Below are positions 1 through 7,220 of a DNA stretch of 10,909 nt, piece by piece. The notes beneath the pieces were generated by a model that was given only the letters and a program-made list of their open reading frames with translations, ran no database searches and was not told the origin of the DNA. A program made the translations under genes and the position numbers. Position 1 is the stretch's first letter, and each line of letters opens with the position of its first letter. Source of the DNA: JBFFXF01 sp041569895 (lineage in GTDB: Bacteria > Planctomycetota > UBA8108 > JACQVS01); NCBI GenBank assembly GCA_041569895.1, contig JBFFXF010000257.1, positions 1-10,909 of the forward strand. Direction: 5' to 3'.

Positions 1-4
1 GACC

Positions 5-29
5 GGGACCGGGGACGGGGTCGAGGGGG
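5..29 (+). other. G-quadruplex-type G-tract cluster
   Basis: Four runs of at least three G lie on the plus strand (5-7, 11-14, 17-20, 25-29), separated by loops of 3, 2 and 4 bases. This fits the usual G3+N1-7 quadruplex pattern. It lies about 115 bases upstream of the start of the Tat-exported protein and would be on the coding strand of any upstream transcript. GC-rich DNA makes such motifs fairly common by chance, so a role is only an inference. Confidence 0.45.
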
Positions 30-63
30 TTGTTCTTTGCCCGTGAACCGCACCGGTGCCGGG

Positions 64-71
64 TGTACACT
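64..71 (+). promoter_or_regulatory. weak candidate -10 element for the 142-3452 operon
   Basis: The sequence TGTACACT holds a TACACT hexamer (66-71) resembling the sigma-70 -10 consensus, inside an 8-base palindrome GTGTACAC (63-70). No convincing -35 lies 16-18 bases upstream; TTGTTC at 30-35 is too far away. If used, it would give a leader of about 64 bases before the ATG at 142. The palindrome could equally be a small operator. This is weak evidence from pattern matching only. Confidence 0.25.
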
Positions 72-125
72 GGGCGCTGTTCCGAAAAGGGTGACAGTCT
101 ACCCAGCGACCCGGTTCTCCTGGCC

Positions 126-133
126 GGGGGAGG
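126..133 (+). promoter_or_regulatory. strong ribosome binding site that fixes the start at 142
   Basis: GGGGGAGG is a near-ideal Shine-Dalgarno sequence ending 8 bases before the ATG at 142. The reading frame is open further upstream, so this site decides the start. It places the twin-arginine motif at residues 7-8 of the protein, as expected for a Tat signal peptide, rather than about 40 residues in. Confidence 0.75.
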
Positions 134-141
134 TCGATGCG

Positions 142-1701
142 ATGTCCGCGCGGTTCACACGGCGTTCGTTTCTCGGGAAGTCTCTGGCCGGCGGGGCGCT
201 GCTCGGCCTCGGTGATGTTGGCTTTCTCGACCGGCTGCGTCCTGTCGGGGCCGCGGAGGCGCGTCTCGATCCGTCGATCGTGCGGTTCGATCCCTCGATC
301 GAGCCGCTGGTGCGACTGCTCGAGGACACGCCGCGTGATCGGCTCATCGAGGAGGTGGTGGCGCGCATCAAGCGCGGCGTCGGCTACCGCGATATCCTCG
401 CCGCGCTCCTCCTGGCCGGCGTGCGCAACGTCCAGCCGCGGCCGTCGGTCGGGTTCAAGTTCCATGCGGTTCTCGTCGTCAACTCCGCGCACCTCGCGAG
501 CCTGTCCTCTCCGGTCGGCATGCGTTGGCTGCCGATCCTCTGGGCGATCGACTACTTCAAGTCGTCGCAGGCGCGGGACGTCGAGGAGGGCAACTGGACG
601 ATGCGCGCCGCCGACGAGAGCGCGATGCCGTCTCCATCACGCGCTCGCGAGGCGTTCACGAGCGCCATGGACCGGTGGGACGAGTCCGGCGTCGACGCGG
701 CGGTCACCGCGCTCGCGCGGCACAGCGGCGCGTCCGAGATCTTCGAGCTCTTCTTCCGCTACGGCGCGCGCGATTTCCGCTCGATCGGCCACAAGGCGAT
801 CTACGTCGCCAACAGCTGGCGCACGCTGAACTGCATCGGCTGGCGGCACGCCGAGCCGGTGCTGCGGTCGCTGGCGTACGCGCTGCTCAATCACCACGGC
901 GAGGACAACCCGTCGAAGAGCGACCTGTCGCCCGATCGTCCCTGGCGGCGAAACCTCGAGCTGGTTCGGTCGATCAAGCCGGAGTGGCGCGCCGGCGCGC
1001 CGGACGACGGCGCGACCGCAAGCCTCCTCTCCACCCTGCGCACGGGCTCGGACGAGGACGCGTCGAGGCAGGTCGTCGAGCTCCTCGGTCGCGGCTGCTC
1101 GCCGGCGTCGATCTGGGACGCGATGCTGCTCGGCGCGGCGGAGCTCGTCATGCGCAAGCCGGGCATCCTGACGCTCCATGCGGCGACGACGACCAACGCG
1201 CTTCGCTTCGCGTTCGAGACCACTGCCGACGACGAGACGCGACGCCTGCTCCTGCTCCAGAACGCCGCGTTCCTGCCGCTCTTCCGCGAGGCGGCGATCC
1301 GTCGCGGCGGCGAGCTCGACGCGACCACGATCGAGAAGCTCCAGCCGGCCGAGCCGGAGGGCTCGGGTCGCGCAGCGCTGCGCGAGATCTTCGCCGACCT
1401 CGGTCGCGACCGCCTGGCCGCCACCCGCAAGACGCTCGCGTTCCTCAGGGGAGCGGGCCAGCCGGACGAGCTGATCAACGCGGCGCGGCTTCTCGTCTTC
1501 CTGAAGGGGGACGACGCGCACGACTACAAGTACAGCTCGGCGGTGCTCGAGGACTGCTGGTCGGTCTCCGGCCCGCGGCGTGACGAGTTCGTCGCCGCCA
1601 GCATGTCGCTCCTGCGCAACTCCGGGGAGCGCGACAACTCGCTCGTCGAGCGCGTCTCGGCCGCGTTCGAGCGCGTGCCGGCGCGAACGAGGAAGCTGTG
1701 A
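142..1701 (+). CDS. Tat-exported conserved hypothetical protein made of two diverged repeats of a helical module
   Basis: The 519-residue protein begins with a twin-arginine signal (R7-R8-S-F-L-G, then a hydrophobic stretch to about 24 and an Ala-rich exit near 36-40). It is therefore probably exported folded, perhaps with a cofactor. The mature part is predicted all-helical and contains an internal duplication. Residues about 56-250 align with about 295-493: both modules have a VV..(L/I).RG lead (72-79 and 311-318), an I..A.LL helix, an R(K)P turn and then His-Ala (H108-A109, H346-A347). Later both have an RE.F helix (169-172, 414-417), a second histidine (H217, H460) and a closing LL-N (248-250, 490-493). 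The His-Ala/hydrophobic pattern faintly recalls questin oxidase-like proteins, but no function can be assigned. It is the first gene of a two-gene operon: its TGA shares a base with the next ATG. The start at 142 is chosen for the Shine-Dalgarno at 126-133 and the Tat motif. I am confident it is a real gene and not of its role. Confidence 0.9.
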   Translation: MSARFTRRSFLGKSLAGGALLGLGDVGFLDRLRPVGAAEARLDPSIVRFDPSIEPLVRLLEDTPRDRLIEEVVARIKRGVGYRDILAALLLAGVRNVQPRPSVGFKFHAVLVVNSAHLASLSSPVGMRWLPILWAIDYFKSSQARDVEEGNWTMRAADESAMPSPSRAREAFTSAMDRWDESGVDAAVTALARHSGASEIFELFFRYGARDFRSIGHKAIYVANSWRTLNCIGWRHAEPVLRSLAYALLNHHGEDNPSKSDLSPDRPWRRNLELVRSIKPEWRAGAPDDGATASLLSTLRTGSDEDASRQVVELLGRGCSPASIWDAMLLGAAELVMRKPGILTLHAATTTNALRFAFETTADDETRRLLLLQNAAFLPLFREAAIRRGGELDATTIEKLQPAEPEGSGRAALREIFADLGRDRLAATRKTLAFLRGAGQPDELINAARLLVFLKGDDAHDYKYSSAVLEDCWSVSGPRRDEFVAASMSLLRNSGERDNSLVERVSAAFERVPARTRKL

Positions 1702-3452
1702 TGGCGGCCGCGGCGCGGGGCGCGCGACTCCTCGCCGCCGTGGCGCTCGCAGTCGCGCTGTCCGCCGCGGTCTCCCTCGCGGGTGGCGAGAAGGCCGATC
1801 TGATCCTCCACAACGGACGCATCGTCACGGTCGACGAGGCGTTCTCGATCCGCCAGGCCGTTGCAGTGCGCGGCGAGCGCATCCTCCTGGTCGGCGGCGA
1901 CGAGGAGGTCCTCGCGACGCGCGGCGATGACACCCGGGTGATCGACCTCGGCGGCAAGATGGTGCTGCCGGGGCTGATCGACTCGCACGTCCACGCCACA
2001 TCGGCGTGCATGACGGAGTTCGATCATCCGATCCCGGAGATGGAGTCGATCGACGACGTGCTCGAGTACGTCCGGTCGCGCGCCGAGGCGCTCGAGGACG
2101 GCGACTGGATCGTCGTGCGCCAGGTCTTCATCACCCGCCTGCGCGAGCGACGCTACCCGACGCGCACGGAACTCGACCGCGCCGCGCCATCGAACCCGGT
2201 GATCTACTCGACGGGCCCCGATGCGTCGCTCAACTCGCTGGCGCTCGCGGCGAGCGGCATCGACCGCGACTTCCGCATCACCGACGGCAAGCCCGGCTCG
2301 GTCGAGCGCGACGCGAGCGGCGAGCCGACCGGCATCCTCCGCAGCTGCACGCGCCTGGTGAAGAGCACCTCGACCGGCGGCCGCGCCAGCGAGGAGGATC
2401 GTGGCCGCCGGCTGCGCGAGCTGATCCACGACTACAACTCGGTCGGCCTGACGACGGTGGCCGATCGCAACGCGAGCAGCTCCGCCGTCCGGCTCTACCG
2501 CGGCCTGCTCGAGCGCGGCGAGCTGACGACGCGCGTCTTCCTCTCGAGGAGCATCGACGCCCAGAAGCCGATCGAGCGAGTGGTGGAGGACATCCGGGCG
2601 GTGGCGGCCGCCCCGCTCTTCACGGATCGCGACACCAGGCTCTTCATCGGCGGCGTCAAGGTGTTCCTCGACGGCGGCATGCTCACGGGCAGCGCGTACA
2701 TGCGAAAGCCGTGGGGCGTCAGCGAGATCTACTCGATCGACGACCCGGAGTACCGCGGCCATCGCTTCATCCCTCACGACCGGCTCGTGCGCATGGCGCG
2801 CGCGGCGGTGGAGTCCGGCTTGCAGTTCACGGCGCACGCGGTGGGGGACGGCGCGGTACACGCGCTGCTGGACGCCTACGAGGAGATCGACCGCGACGTC
2901 CGTGTCGCGCCGTCGCGACCGTGCATCACCCACTCGAACTTCATGAGCCGCGAGGCGATCGAGAAGATGGTCGCGCTCGGCGTCGTCGCCGACATCCAGC
3001 CGGCGTGGCTGTGGCTCGACACGAGCACGCTCGTGCGGCAGTTCGGGCTCGAGCGGCTGCGGTACTTCCAGCCGCTGAGGAGCATCTTCGAGCTCGGCGC
3101 CGTCGCCGGAGGCGGGTCGGACCACATGCAGAAGATCGGCTCGCTGCGCGCCGTCAACCCGTACAACCCGTTCCTCGGCATGTGGGTGACGATCACGCGT
3201 TGCGCGCGATGGTACGACGGCCGGCTGCATCCCGAGGAGGCGCTCTCGCGCGAGCAGGCGCTGAGGTTCTACACGCGCAACAACGCGTACGTGCTCCGCC
3301 TCGAGCGCGAGGTCGGATCGATCGAGAAGGGCAAGCTCGCCGACCTCATCGTCATCGACCGGGACCTGCTCTCGTGTCCTCTCGAGGCGCTGCGAGAGAC
3401 GCGGGTTCTGGCGACGTATCTGGGCGGTCGGCGGGTGTTCTCGCGGGAATGA
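1701..3452 (+). CDS. exported amidohydrolase, YtcJ / amidohydrolase 3 family
   Basis: This 583-residue metal-dependent hydrolase has the composite beta-sandwich plus TIM-barrel layout of YtcJ-like proteins (family members include N-substituted formamide deformylase). Visible motifs in order are GLIDSHVHA with the metal-binding HxH at H96/H98, the barrel lysine K320 in GVKVFLDG, H379 in AHAVGD, H411 in THS, D474 in GGGSD, and the C-terminal KGKLADLIVID that completes the sandwich domain (544-553). The length is typical for the family. The N-terminus (residues 1-27, Ala/Leu-rich after two arginines, ending SLA) looks like a Sec signal peptide, so the enzyme probably acts in the periplasm or on the surface. 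The ATG at 1701 overlaps the upstream stop (TGATG) and follows GAGGAAG at 1689-1695; a GTG at 1698 is possible but less likely. Its last 101 bases overlap the convergent transporter gene. The substrate, probably an amide or formamide, cannot be read from sequence. Confidence 0.93.
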   Translation: MAAAARGARLLAAVALAVALSAAVSLAGGEKADLILHNGRIVTVDEAFSIRQAVAVRGERILLVGGDEEVLATRGDDTRVIDLGGKMVLPGLIDSHVHATSACMTEFDHPIPEMESIDDVLEYVRSRAEALEDGDWIVVRQVFITRLRERRYPTRTELDRAAPSNPVIYSTGPDASLNSLALAASGIDRDFRITDGKPGSVERDASGEPTGILRSCTRLVKSTSTGGRASEEDRGRRLRELIHDYNSVGLTTVADRNASSSAVRLYRGLLERGELTTRVFLSRSIDAQKPIERVVEDIRAVAAAPLFTDRDTRLFIGGVKVFLDGGMLTGSAYMRKPWGVSEIYSIDDPEYRGHRFIPHDRLVRMARAAVESGLQFTAHAVGDGAVHALLDAYEEIDRDVRVAPSRPCITHSNFMSREAIEKMVALGVVADIQPAWLWLDTSTLVRQFGLERLRYFQPLRSIFELGAVAGGGSDHMQKIGSLRAVNPYNPFLGMWVTITRCARWYDGRLHPEEALSREQALRFYTRNNAYVLRLEREVGSIEKGKLADLIVIDRDLLSCPLEALRETRVLATYLGGRRVFSRE

Positions 3453-4350
3453 CCGGTCGGTCCGAGAGCGCCTGCTGCGACAGGACGAGCAGCGCGCCGC
3501 CCGAGACGATGCACGCTCCCGCGAACCACTCGACCGGAGTCAGCGACTCCGAGAGCGCGAGGTGGGCGACGATCAGCGTCACGAACGGCCCTGCGAGGTG
3601 CCCGAGCGTCGCGAGCGACGCCCCGAGGCGATGGATCGCCGTGTAGTAGAGCACGTGCGAGATGGCGATGCCGACGAGTGACGACACCGCGATCAGCGCC
3701 CAGCCCTCCGGCTCGATGTCGAACAACATCTCGGGGGCGCCGAACGCGAACATCAGCGTGATCGTTCCCACCGAGGTCATCTGCGCGACCACTCCGAACG
3801 AGACGAGCGGGTTGATGCCGCGGAGGAAGTAGCGCACGCTGACGCCGTAGAGCCCGAAGAAGAAGCTGCAGGTGACGATGATCAGGACGCCCGTCAGCGT
3901 CCCGGTCTCCTCGAGCGCGCCGCGCGCGATCGACAGGGTCAGGAACCCGGCGACGGCGAGCACGAGCCCGCCGTGGAAGCGCCCGCTCCGCAGCAGCCCG
4001 CGCTCCTCCGGGAAGAGGATGAGCGCGCCGGCGAGCCCCCAGACGATCGAGAGCTTCACCAGGAAGCCGATGAGGCTCGCGGTGAGGTAATACGGGGAGA
4101 TGGCCCAGAAGATCTGACCGGCGAGCGCGAACACCCCGGGCACGATGGCGCGCCTGACCACGCGCCGGTCGAGCCGACCCCGGCGCCTCGCATGGACGAG
4201 GATCGGCCAGTAAAGGAGCGCCGCCAGCGGATAGCGCAATCCGTTCGCCGTCCACGGGTCGACGTGGGCCGTCAGCTCGCGCAGGAAAACCGGGACGATG
4301 CCCCAGCAGATGACCGTTCCGATCAGGGCGAGCGTGCCGCGCGGGTCCAT
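3352..4350 (-). CDS. DMT-superfamily (EamA) membrane transporter
   Basis: This 332-residue integral membrane protein has about ten hydrophobic segments arranged as two EamA repeats, roughly residues 5-140 and 152-291. Typical marks are the early G-x-x-x-P-V-F-L-R-E stretch at 18-25 and the second-repeat YYTAIHRLGASLATLGHLAG region (235-254), which matches the conserved penultimate loop/helix of EamA exporters. Such proteins move small metabolites, often amino acids or nucleotide-related compounds; the substrate here is unknown. The start at 4350 is the last plausible ATG before the first membrane helix and is preceded by GGAG at a suitable distance. After the last helix, a hydrophilic Pro/Arg-rich tail (about 296-332) is encoded within the antisense of the amidohydrolase 3' end. 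That overlap is unusual and leaves the tail less certain than the core. The gene diverges from the asparaginase over a 93-base gap. Confidence 0.92.
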   Translation of the reverse strand: MDPRGTLALIGTVICWGIVPVFLRELTAHVDPWTANGLRYPLAALLYWPILVHARRRGRLDRRVVRRAIVPGVFALAGQIFWAISPYYLTASLIGFLVKLSIVWGLAGALILFPEERGLLRSGRFHGGLVLAVAGFLTLSIARGALEETGTLTGVLIIVTCSFFFGLYGVSVRYFLRGINPLVSFGVVAQMTSVGTITLMFAFGAPEMLFDIEPEGWALIAVSSLVGIAISHVLYYTAIHRLGASLATLGHLAGPFVTLIVAHLALSESLTPVEWFAGACIVSGGALLVLSQQALSDRPVIPARTPADRPDTSPEPASLAAPREDTRAGPGR

Positions 4351-4443
4351 CGGTCTCCGGCGTTTCGGTGCTTCGCTGTGATTATTTCCTCGTTCCCCGC
4401 GGCGTCCCCGTCGCGGGCGCGACCTGCTACAATGCCGCGCCCG
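4351..4443. promoter_or_regulatory. divergent promoter region between transporter and asparaginase
   Basis: This 93-base gap must hold the promoters for both flanking genes. On the plus strand there is a good extended -10 (4425-4433, listed separately). For the minus-strand transporter, the only AT-rich patch is ATTATT (4381-4386), read AATAAT on its own strand, about 30 bases before the start; no matching -35 is visible. No clear palindromic operator was seen. Confidence 0.45.
4425..4433 (+). promoter_or_regulatory. extended -10 promoter element, near-leaderless start for the asparaginase
   Basis: TGCTACAAT matches the extended -10 pattern (TG-N-TATAAT) with one mismatch. Transcription would begin about 6-8 bases downstream, near 4440, only a few bases before the ATG at 4444. 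There is no Shine-Dalgarno before that ATG. An in-frame ATG at 4432 overlaps the -10 element itself and would be upstream of the expected transcript start. This suggests a leaderless or nearly leaderless mRNA, which is an inference from spacing. Confidence 0.55.
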
Positions 4444-5379
4444 ATGGAGAAATCCAACGCTAAACTTTCGCTGATCGTCCACGGCGGGGCCGGCGATATC
4501 CCGGAGGCGGAGCGTCCGCTCCACCGCGCCGGTCTCGAGCGCGCTCTCGAGGCCGGCTGGCGGGTGCTCGAGATCGGCGGCGCCGCGCTCGACGCCGTGG
4601 AGACCGCGGTGCGACTGCTCGAGGACGATGCCGCGTTCGACGCCGGCGTCGGCTCCGTGCTCCGACTCGACGGCAGCATCGCGATGGACGCGTCGATCAT
4701 GGAGGGATCCGCGCGTCGAGCGGGAGCGGTGGCCGGAGTGCGTCGCGTGCGCCATCCGATCAGCCTCGCCCGGGCGGTGCTCGAGAGGACCCGGCACGTG
4801 TTCATGATCGGCGAGGGAGCCGAGCGGCTCGCCGGAGAGGCGGGGCTCGAGCTGGTCGATCCCGACTTCTTCGTCACCGAGCGCGAGCGACGGCGTCTCG
4901 AGTGCATCCTCGAGTCGCGGGCCGCGACCGCCGGTGGTGGTGAGCGAGAACGGGCGACGCCGACGGGCACGGTGGGGGCGGTGGCTCGTGATGCGCACGG
5001 GCACGTCGCCGCGGCGACCTCGACCGGTGGCGCGCCCGGCAGCCTTCCCGGTCGCGTCGGCGACAGTCCGATCATCGGCGCCGGGACGTTCGCGGACGAC
5101 CGGTGCGGCGGCGTATCGTGCACGGGAACCGGCGAGCACATCATTCGAACGACGCTGGCGCGCGAGCTCGTCCGTCGGATGGAGCTCGGAACGCCCGCGC
5201 ACGACGCAGCGGCGTGGGCGATGGAGCACCTGCGCGTGGAGACCGGCGGAACCGGCGGCGTGATCTGCCTCGACGCGGGCGGCGGCGCGGGGAGCGCGTT
5301 CAGCACGGCGTGGATGGGGAGCCTGTCGCGCTGCTCGAAGACGCCGCCGGCCGGAGGGCGATCCGTGAAAACGGGCTGA
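4444..5379 (+). CDS. isoaspartyl peptidase / plant-type L-asparaginase (Ntn hydrolase)
   Basis: This 311-residue protein is of the E. coli IaaA (EcAIII) type, which hydrolyses isoaspartyl dipeptides and L-asparagine after self-cleavage into alpha and beta subunits. The order of motifs is complete: N-terminal IVHGGAGD (11-18), DAVETAV (50-56), DAGVGSVL (66-73), MDASIMEG (81-88), the cleavage site GTVGAV with catalytic T176 becoming the new N-terminus, ATSTGG (191-196), PGRVGDSP (202-209), SCTGTGE (225-231) and GGTGGVICLD (268-277). The linker before T176 (about 160-174) is short and charged, as expected. Two variations are visible: the common NAG.G asparagine is Asp66, and the residue before G175-T176 is Thr174 where many members have His or Asp. 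The C-terminal FST..MG (286-292) replaces the usual FNT.GM. There is no signal peptide, so it acts in the cytoplasm. The start at 4444 is preferred over 4432 because the latter lies inside the -10 element. The kinase gene converges 50 bases downstream. Confidence 0.92.
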   Translation: MEKSNAKLSLIVHGGAGDIPEAERPLHRAGLERALEAGWRVLEIGGAALDAVETAVRLLEDDAAFDAGVGSVLRLDGSIAMDASIMEGSARRAGAVAGVRRVRHPISLARAVLERTRHVFMIGEGAERLAGEAGLELVDPDFFVTERERRRLECILESRAATAGGGERERATPTGTVGAVARDAHGHVAAATSTGGAPGSLPGRVGDSPIIGAGTFADDRCGGVSCTGTGEHIIRTTLARELVRRMELGTPAHDAAAWAMEHLRVETGGTGGVICLDAGGGAGSAFSTAWMGSLSRCSKTPPAGGRSVKTG

Positions 5380-5429
5380 CGGCGGCGCGCTTCGTGCCGG
5401 AGCTCACAGGGAGGCGTGAATCCCGGTAC

Positions 5430-7220
5430 TCAGCTCTTCTTGCTCGCCGCTCCCGAGACGCGCGCCGCGCCGGCGTACTTCCTGACCATCTCGAAGAGGA
5501 CGGCGCGCTTGAACGGCTTGGTGGCGAAGTCGTCGCAGCCGGCCTCGAAGCAGCGCTCCTTCTCGGTGACCATGGCGTGCGCGGTCAGCGCGATGATCGG
5601 CCGGTCGTAGCCGTTCTCGCGGAGCTTCGCGGTCGCCTCGTACCCGTCGAGGACGGGCATCTGGAGATCCATGAAGATGAGGTCGAACGGCTCGTCGCGC
5701 TCGAGCGCCTCGAGGGCGAGATCGACGGCCGCCTGGCCGTTCTCGGCGAGGGTGACCGTGGCGCCGAGCTTCTCGAGGATCCGCGTCACCAGCTTCTGGT
5801 TGACGCTGTTGTCCTCGGCGACGAGGATCCGGCTGCCGATCTGTCCGCCGCTCGAGTCGATCAGTCGCTCGCCGTCGGGCGACGACGTCTTCGGCGGGCT
5901 GTCGCGGAAGAGGACGCCGGGGATGTTGCCCGTCCGCACGCCGACGCGGAAGACGCTGCCGCGATCCGGCTTGCTGTAGACGTCGATGTCTCCACCGAGG
6001 AGCACGGAGAGCCTCTTGCAGATCGTCAGTCCCAGTCCGGTGCCGCCGTACTTCCGTGTCGTCGAGGCGTCGGCCTGCGTGAACGGACGGAACAGCTTCT
6101 GGACCTGCTCGGGCGTCATGCCGATTCCCGAGTCGATCACCGAGAAGTAGATCATCGGCTCCGTCGCGCCGCCGTTCTCCGCGTCCCGGCCGTCGTCGTA
6201 CGTCGCCAGGATCAGCACGGTGCCCTTCTCGGTGAACTTGATCGCGTTGCCGACCAGGTTCACCAGGATCTGTCGCAGGCGAGTGGGGTCGGTGCGGATC
6301 CGCTCGGGGATGCGCTGTGGATACTCGGTGGAGATCTCGAGCTCCTTCTCGCGCGCCTTGAACTCGAGTAGCTGGCGCACGTCCTCGACGATGTCGAACG
6401 GCGAGCACTCGATCTCCTCGATCTCGATCTTGTCCGCCTCGATCTTCGAGAGATCGAGGATGTCGTTCAGGATGCCGAGGAGGTGCTCGCCGTTCTGCAG
6501 GATCGTCTGCACGAAGTGCTTCCTCTCGTCCTCCGACAGGTCGTCCTCGAGGAGGTTCTCGGTGAGCCCGAGAATCGCGGTCATCGGCGTGCGGATCTCG
6601 TGGCTCATGTTGGTGAGGAACTCGGTCTTGATCTGGCTCAGGCGGTGGAGCTCCTCGTTGGCGCGCTCGAGCTGGATCACCTGATCGGCGAGCGCCTGCC
6701 GCGACGTCACGTGCTCGGTGAGGTCGCGCACGCTGCAGAGGCAGATGCGCTCGCTCGAGCCGGCCCCGGAGCGTCCGAACTCGCCGTGCGACGCCGTCTC
6801 GCTGTAGGCGATGTGGAGCGGCATCTGGCTGCCGTCCTTGCGGATTCCCATCACCGGCGCCTGCAGCGCCTCGCGGTTCTGTTCCGAGTACTTATCGCGA
6901 AGGTAGGAGACGATGCTGCCGGGATGGTCTTCCGGGCAGGACAGCAGCCTCGTCAGGCTGGTTCCGCGGACGTCCTCCTCGCCGTAGCCGAAGAGCTGCT
7001 CCGCGCCGCGGTTGAACGAGATGATCTTCGCGTCCTGATCGAAGATGATGATGCCCTCGGCCAGGTTGTGGAAGAGGGACTCGAAGTTCGCCTGCCGATG
7101 GACCATGCGCGTCGTCGTCTGGGCGAGCGCGTCGAGCCGCTTGACGGTTTCCTCGTGGTCCGCCCGGAGGTCCTCGAGCGTCTTGCAGATCCTGGCGAAT
7201 TCCTGACCGTACGCGAACAT
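5430..7220 (-). CDS. soluble hybrid sensor histidine kinase (PAS-HisKA-HATPase_c-REC)
   Basis: This 596-residue protein has these regions in order: an N-terminal charged coiled coil (about 11-45); a PAS domain (about 46-170, with NLAEGIIIFD and SFNRGAEQLFGY typical of PAS); a second helix (175-195) leading into HisKA with the phosphoryl histidine H207 in SHEIRTP; and HATPase_c with N box NLVGNAIKFT (321-330), G1 DSGIGM (363-368), F box LFRPF (377-381) and G2 GGTGLGL (392-398). A C-terminal receiver domain follows (about 463-585) with acidic pair E469/D470, phospho-acceptor D518 in MDLQMP, T546 and K568 in TKPF. All catalytic residues are present. No membrane segment is visible, so it should sense a cytoplasmic signal or bind a partner. 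No HPt domain or partner response regulator is encoded here, so it is an orphan hybrid kinase. The ATG at 7220 was chosen; a TTG at 7253 would add 11 residues. Neither start has a good Shine-Dalgarno. Confidence 0.93.
   Translation of the reverse strand: MFAYGQEFARICKTLEDLRADHEETVKRLDALAQTTTRMVHRQANFESLFHNLAEGIIIFDQDAKIISFNRGAEQLFGYGEEDVRGTSLTRLLSCPEDHPGSIVSYLRDKYSEQNREALQAPVMGIRKDGSQMPLHIAYSETASHGEFGRSGAGSSERICLCSVRDLTEHVTSRQALADQVIQLERANEELHRLSQIKTEFLTNMSHEIRTPMTAILGLTENLLEDDLSEDERKHFVQTILQNGEHLLGILNDILDLSKIEADKIEIEEIECSPFDIVEDVRQLLEFKAREKELEISTEYPQRIPERIRTDPTRLRQILVNLVGNAIKFTEKGTVLILATYDDGRDAENGGATEPMIYFSVIDSGIGMTPEQVQKLFRPFTQADASTTRKYGGTGLGLTICKRLSVLLGGDIDVYSKPDRGSVFRVGVRTGNIPGVLFRDSPPKTSSPDGERLIDSSGGQIGSRILVAEDNSVNQKLVTRILEKLGATVTLAENGQAAVDLALEALERDEPFDLIFMDLQMPVLDGYEATAKLRENGYDRPIIALTAHAMVTEKERCFEAGCDDFATKPFKRAVLFEMVRKYAGAARVSGAASKKS

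Noticed and set aside
37..141. Upstream in-frame start at 37 for the Tat-exported protein
   Set aside because: It would bury the twin-arginine motif about 40 residues in and lacks a ribosome site, while the ATG at 142 has GGGGGAGG at good spacing.
1524..3230. A 568-codon minus-strand frame across the amidohydrolase
   Set aside because: It is antisense to a gene with complete amidohydrolase motifs and a signal peptide, and its product is rich in Arg, Asp, Val and His with no recognisable domain.
4351..5229. Possible 293-residue N-terminal extension of the transporter, antisense to the asparaginase
   Set aside because: The extension is Arg-rich and low-complexity, and the first membrane helix begins right after the ATG at 4350, which has a ribosome site. 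The extension is a shadow of the asparaginase gene.
5380..5429. Bidirectional terminator between asparaginase and kinase
   Set aside because: Only a 4-bp GGGA/TCCC stem could be drawn and there is no T-run on either strand.
5300..5430. Frameshift near the 3' end of the asparaginase (one extra G in the GGGG near 5325 would give a MGEPVALLEDAAG continuation)
   Set aside because: The shifted frame has no stop until about 6.37 kb, deep inside the kinase gene on the other strand, and the unshifted protein already has a normal length for the family. Alignment of the C-terminus with close homologues would settle it.
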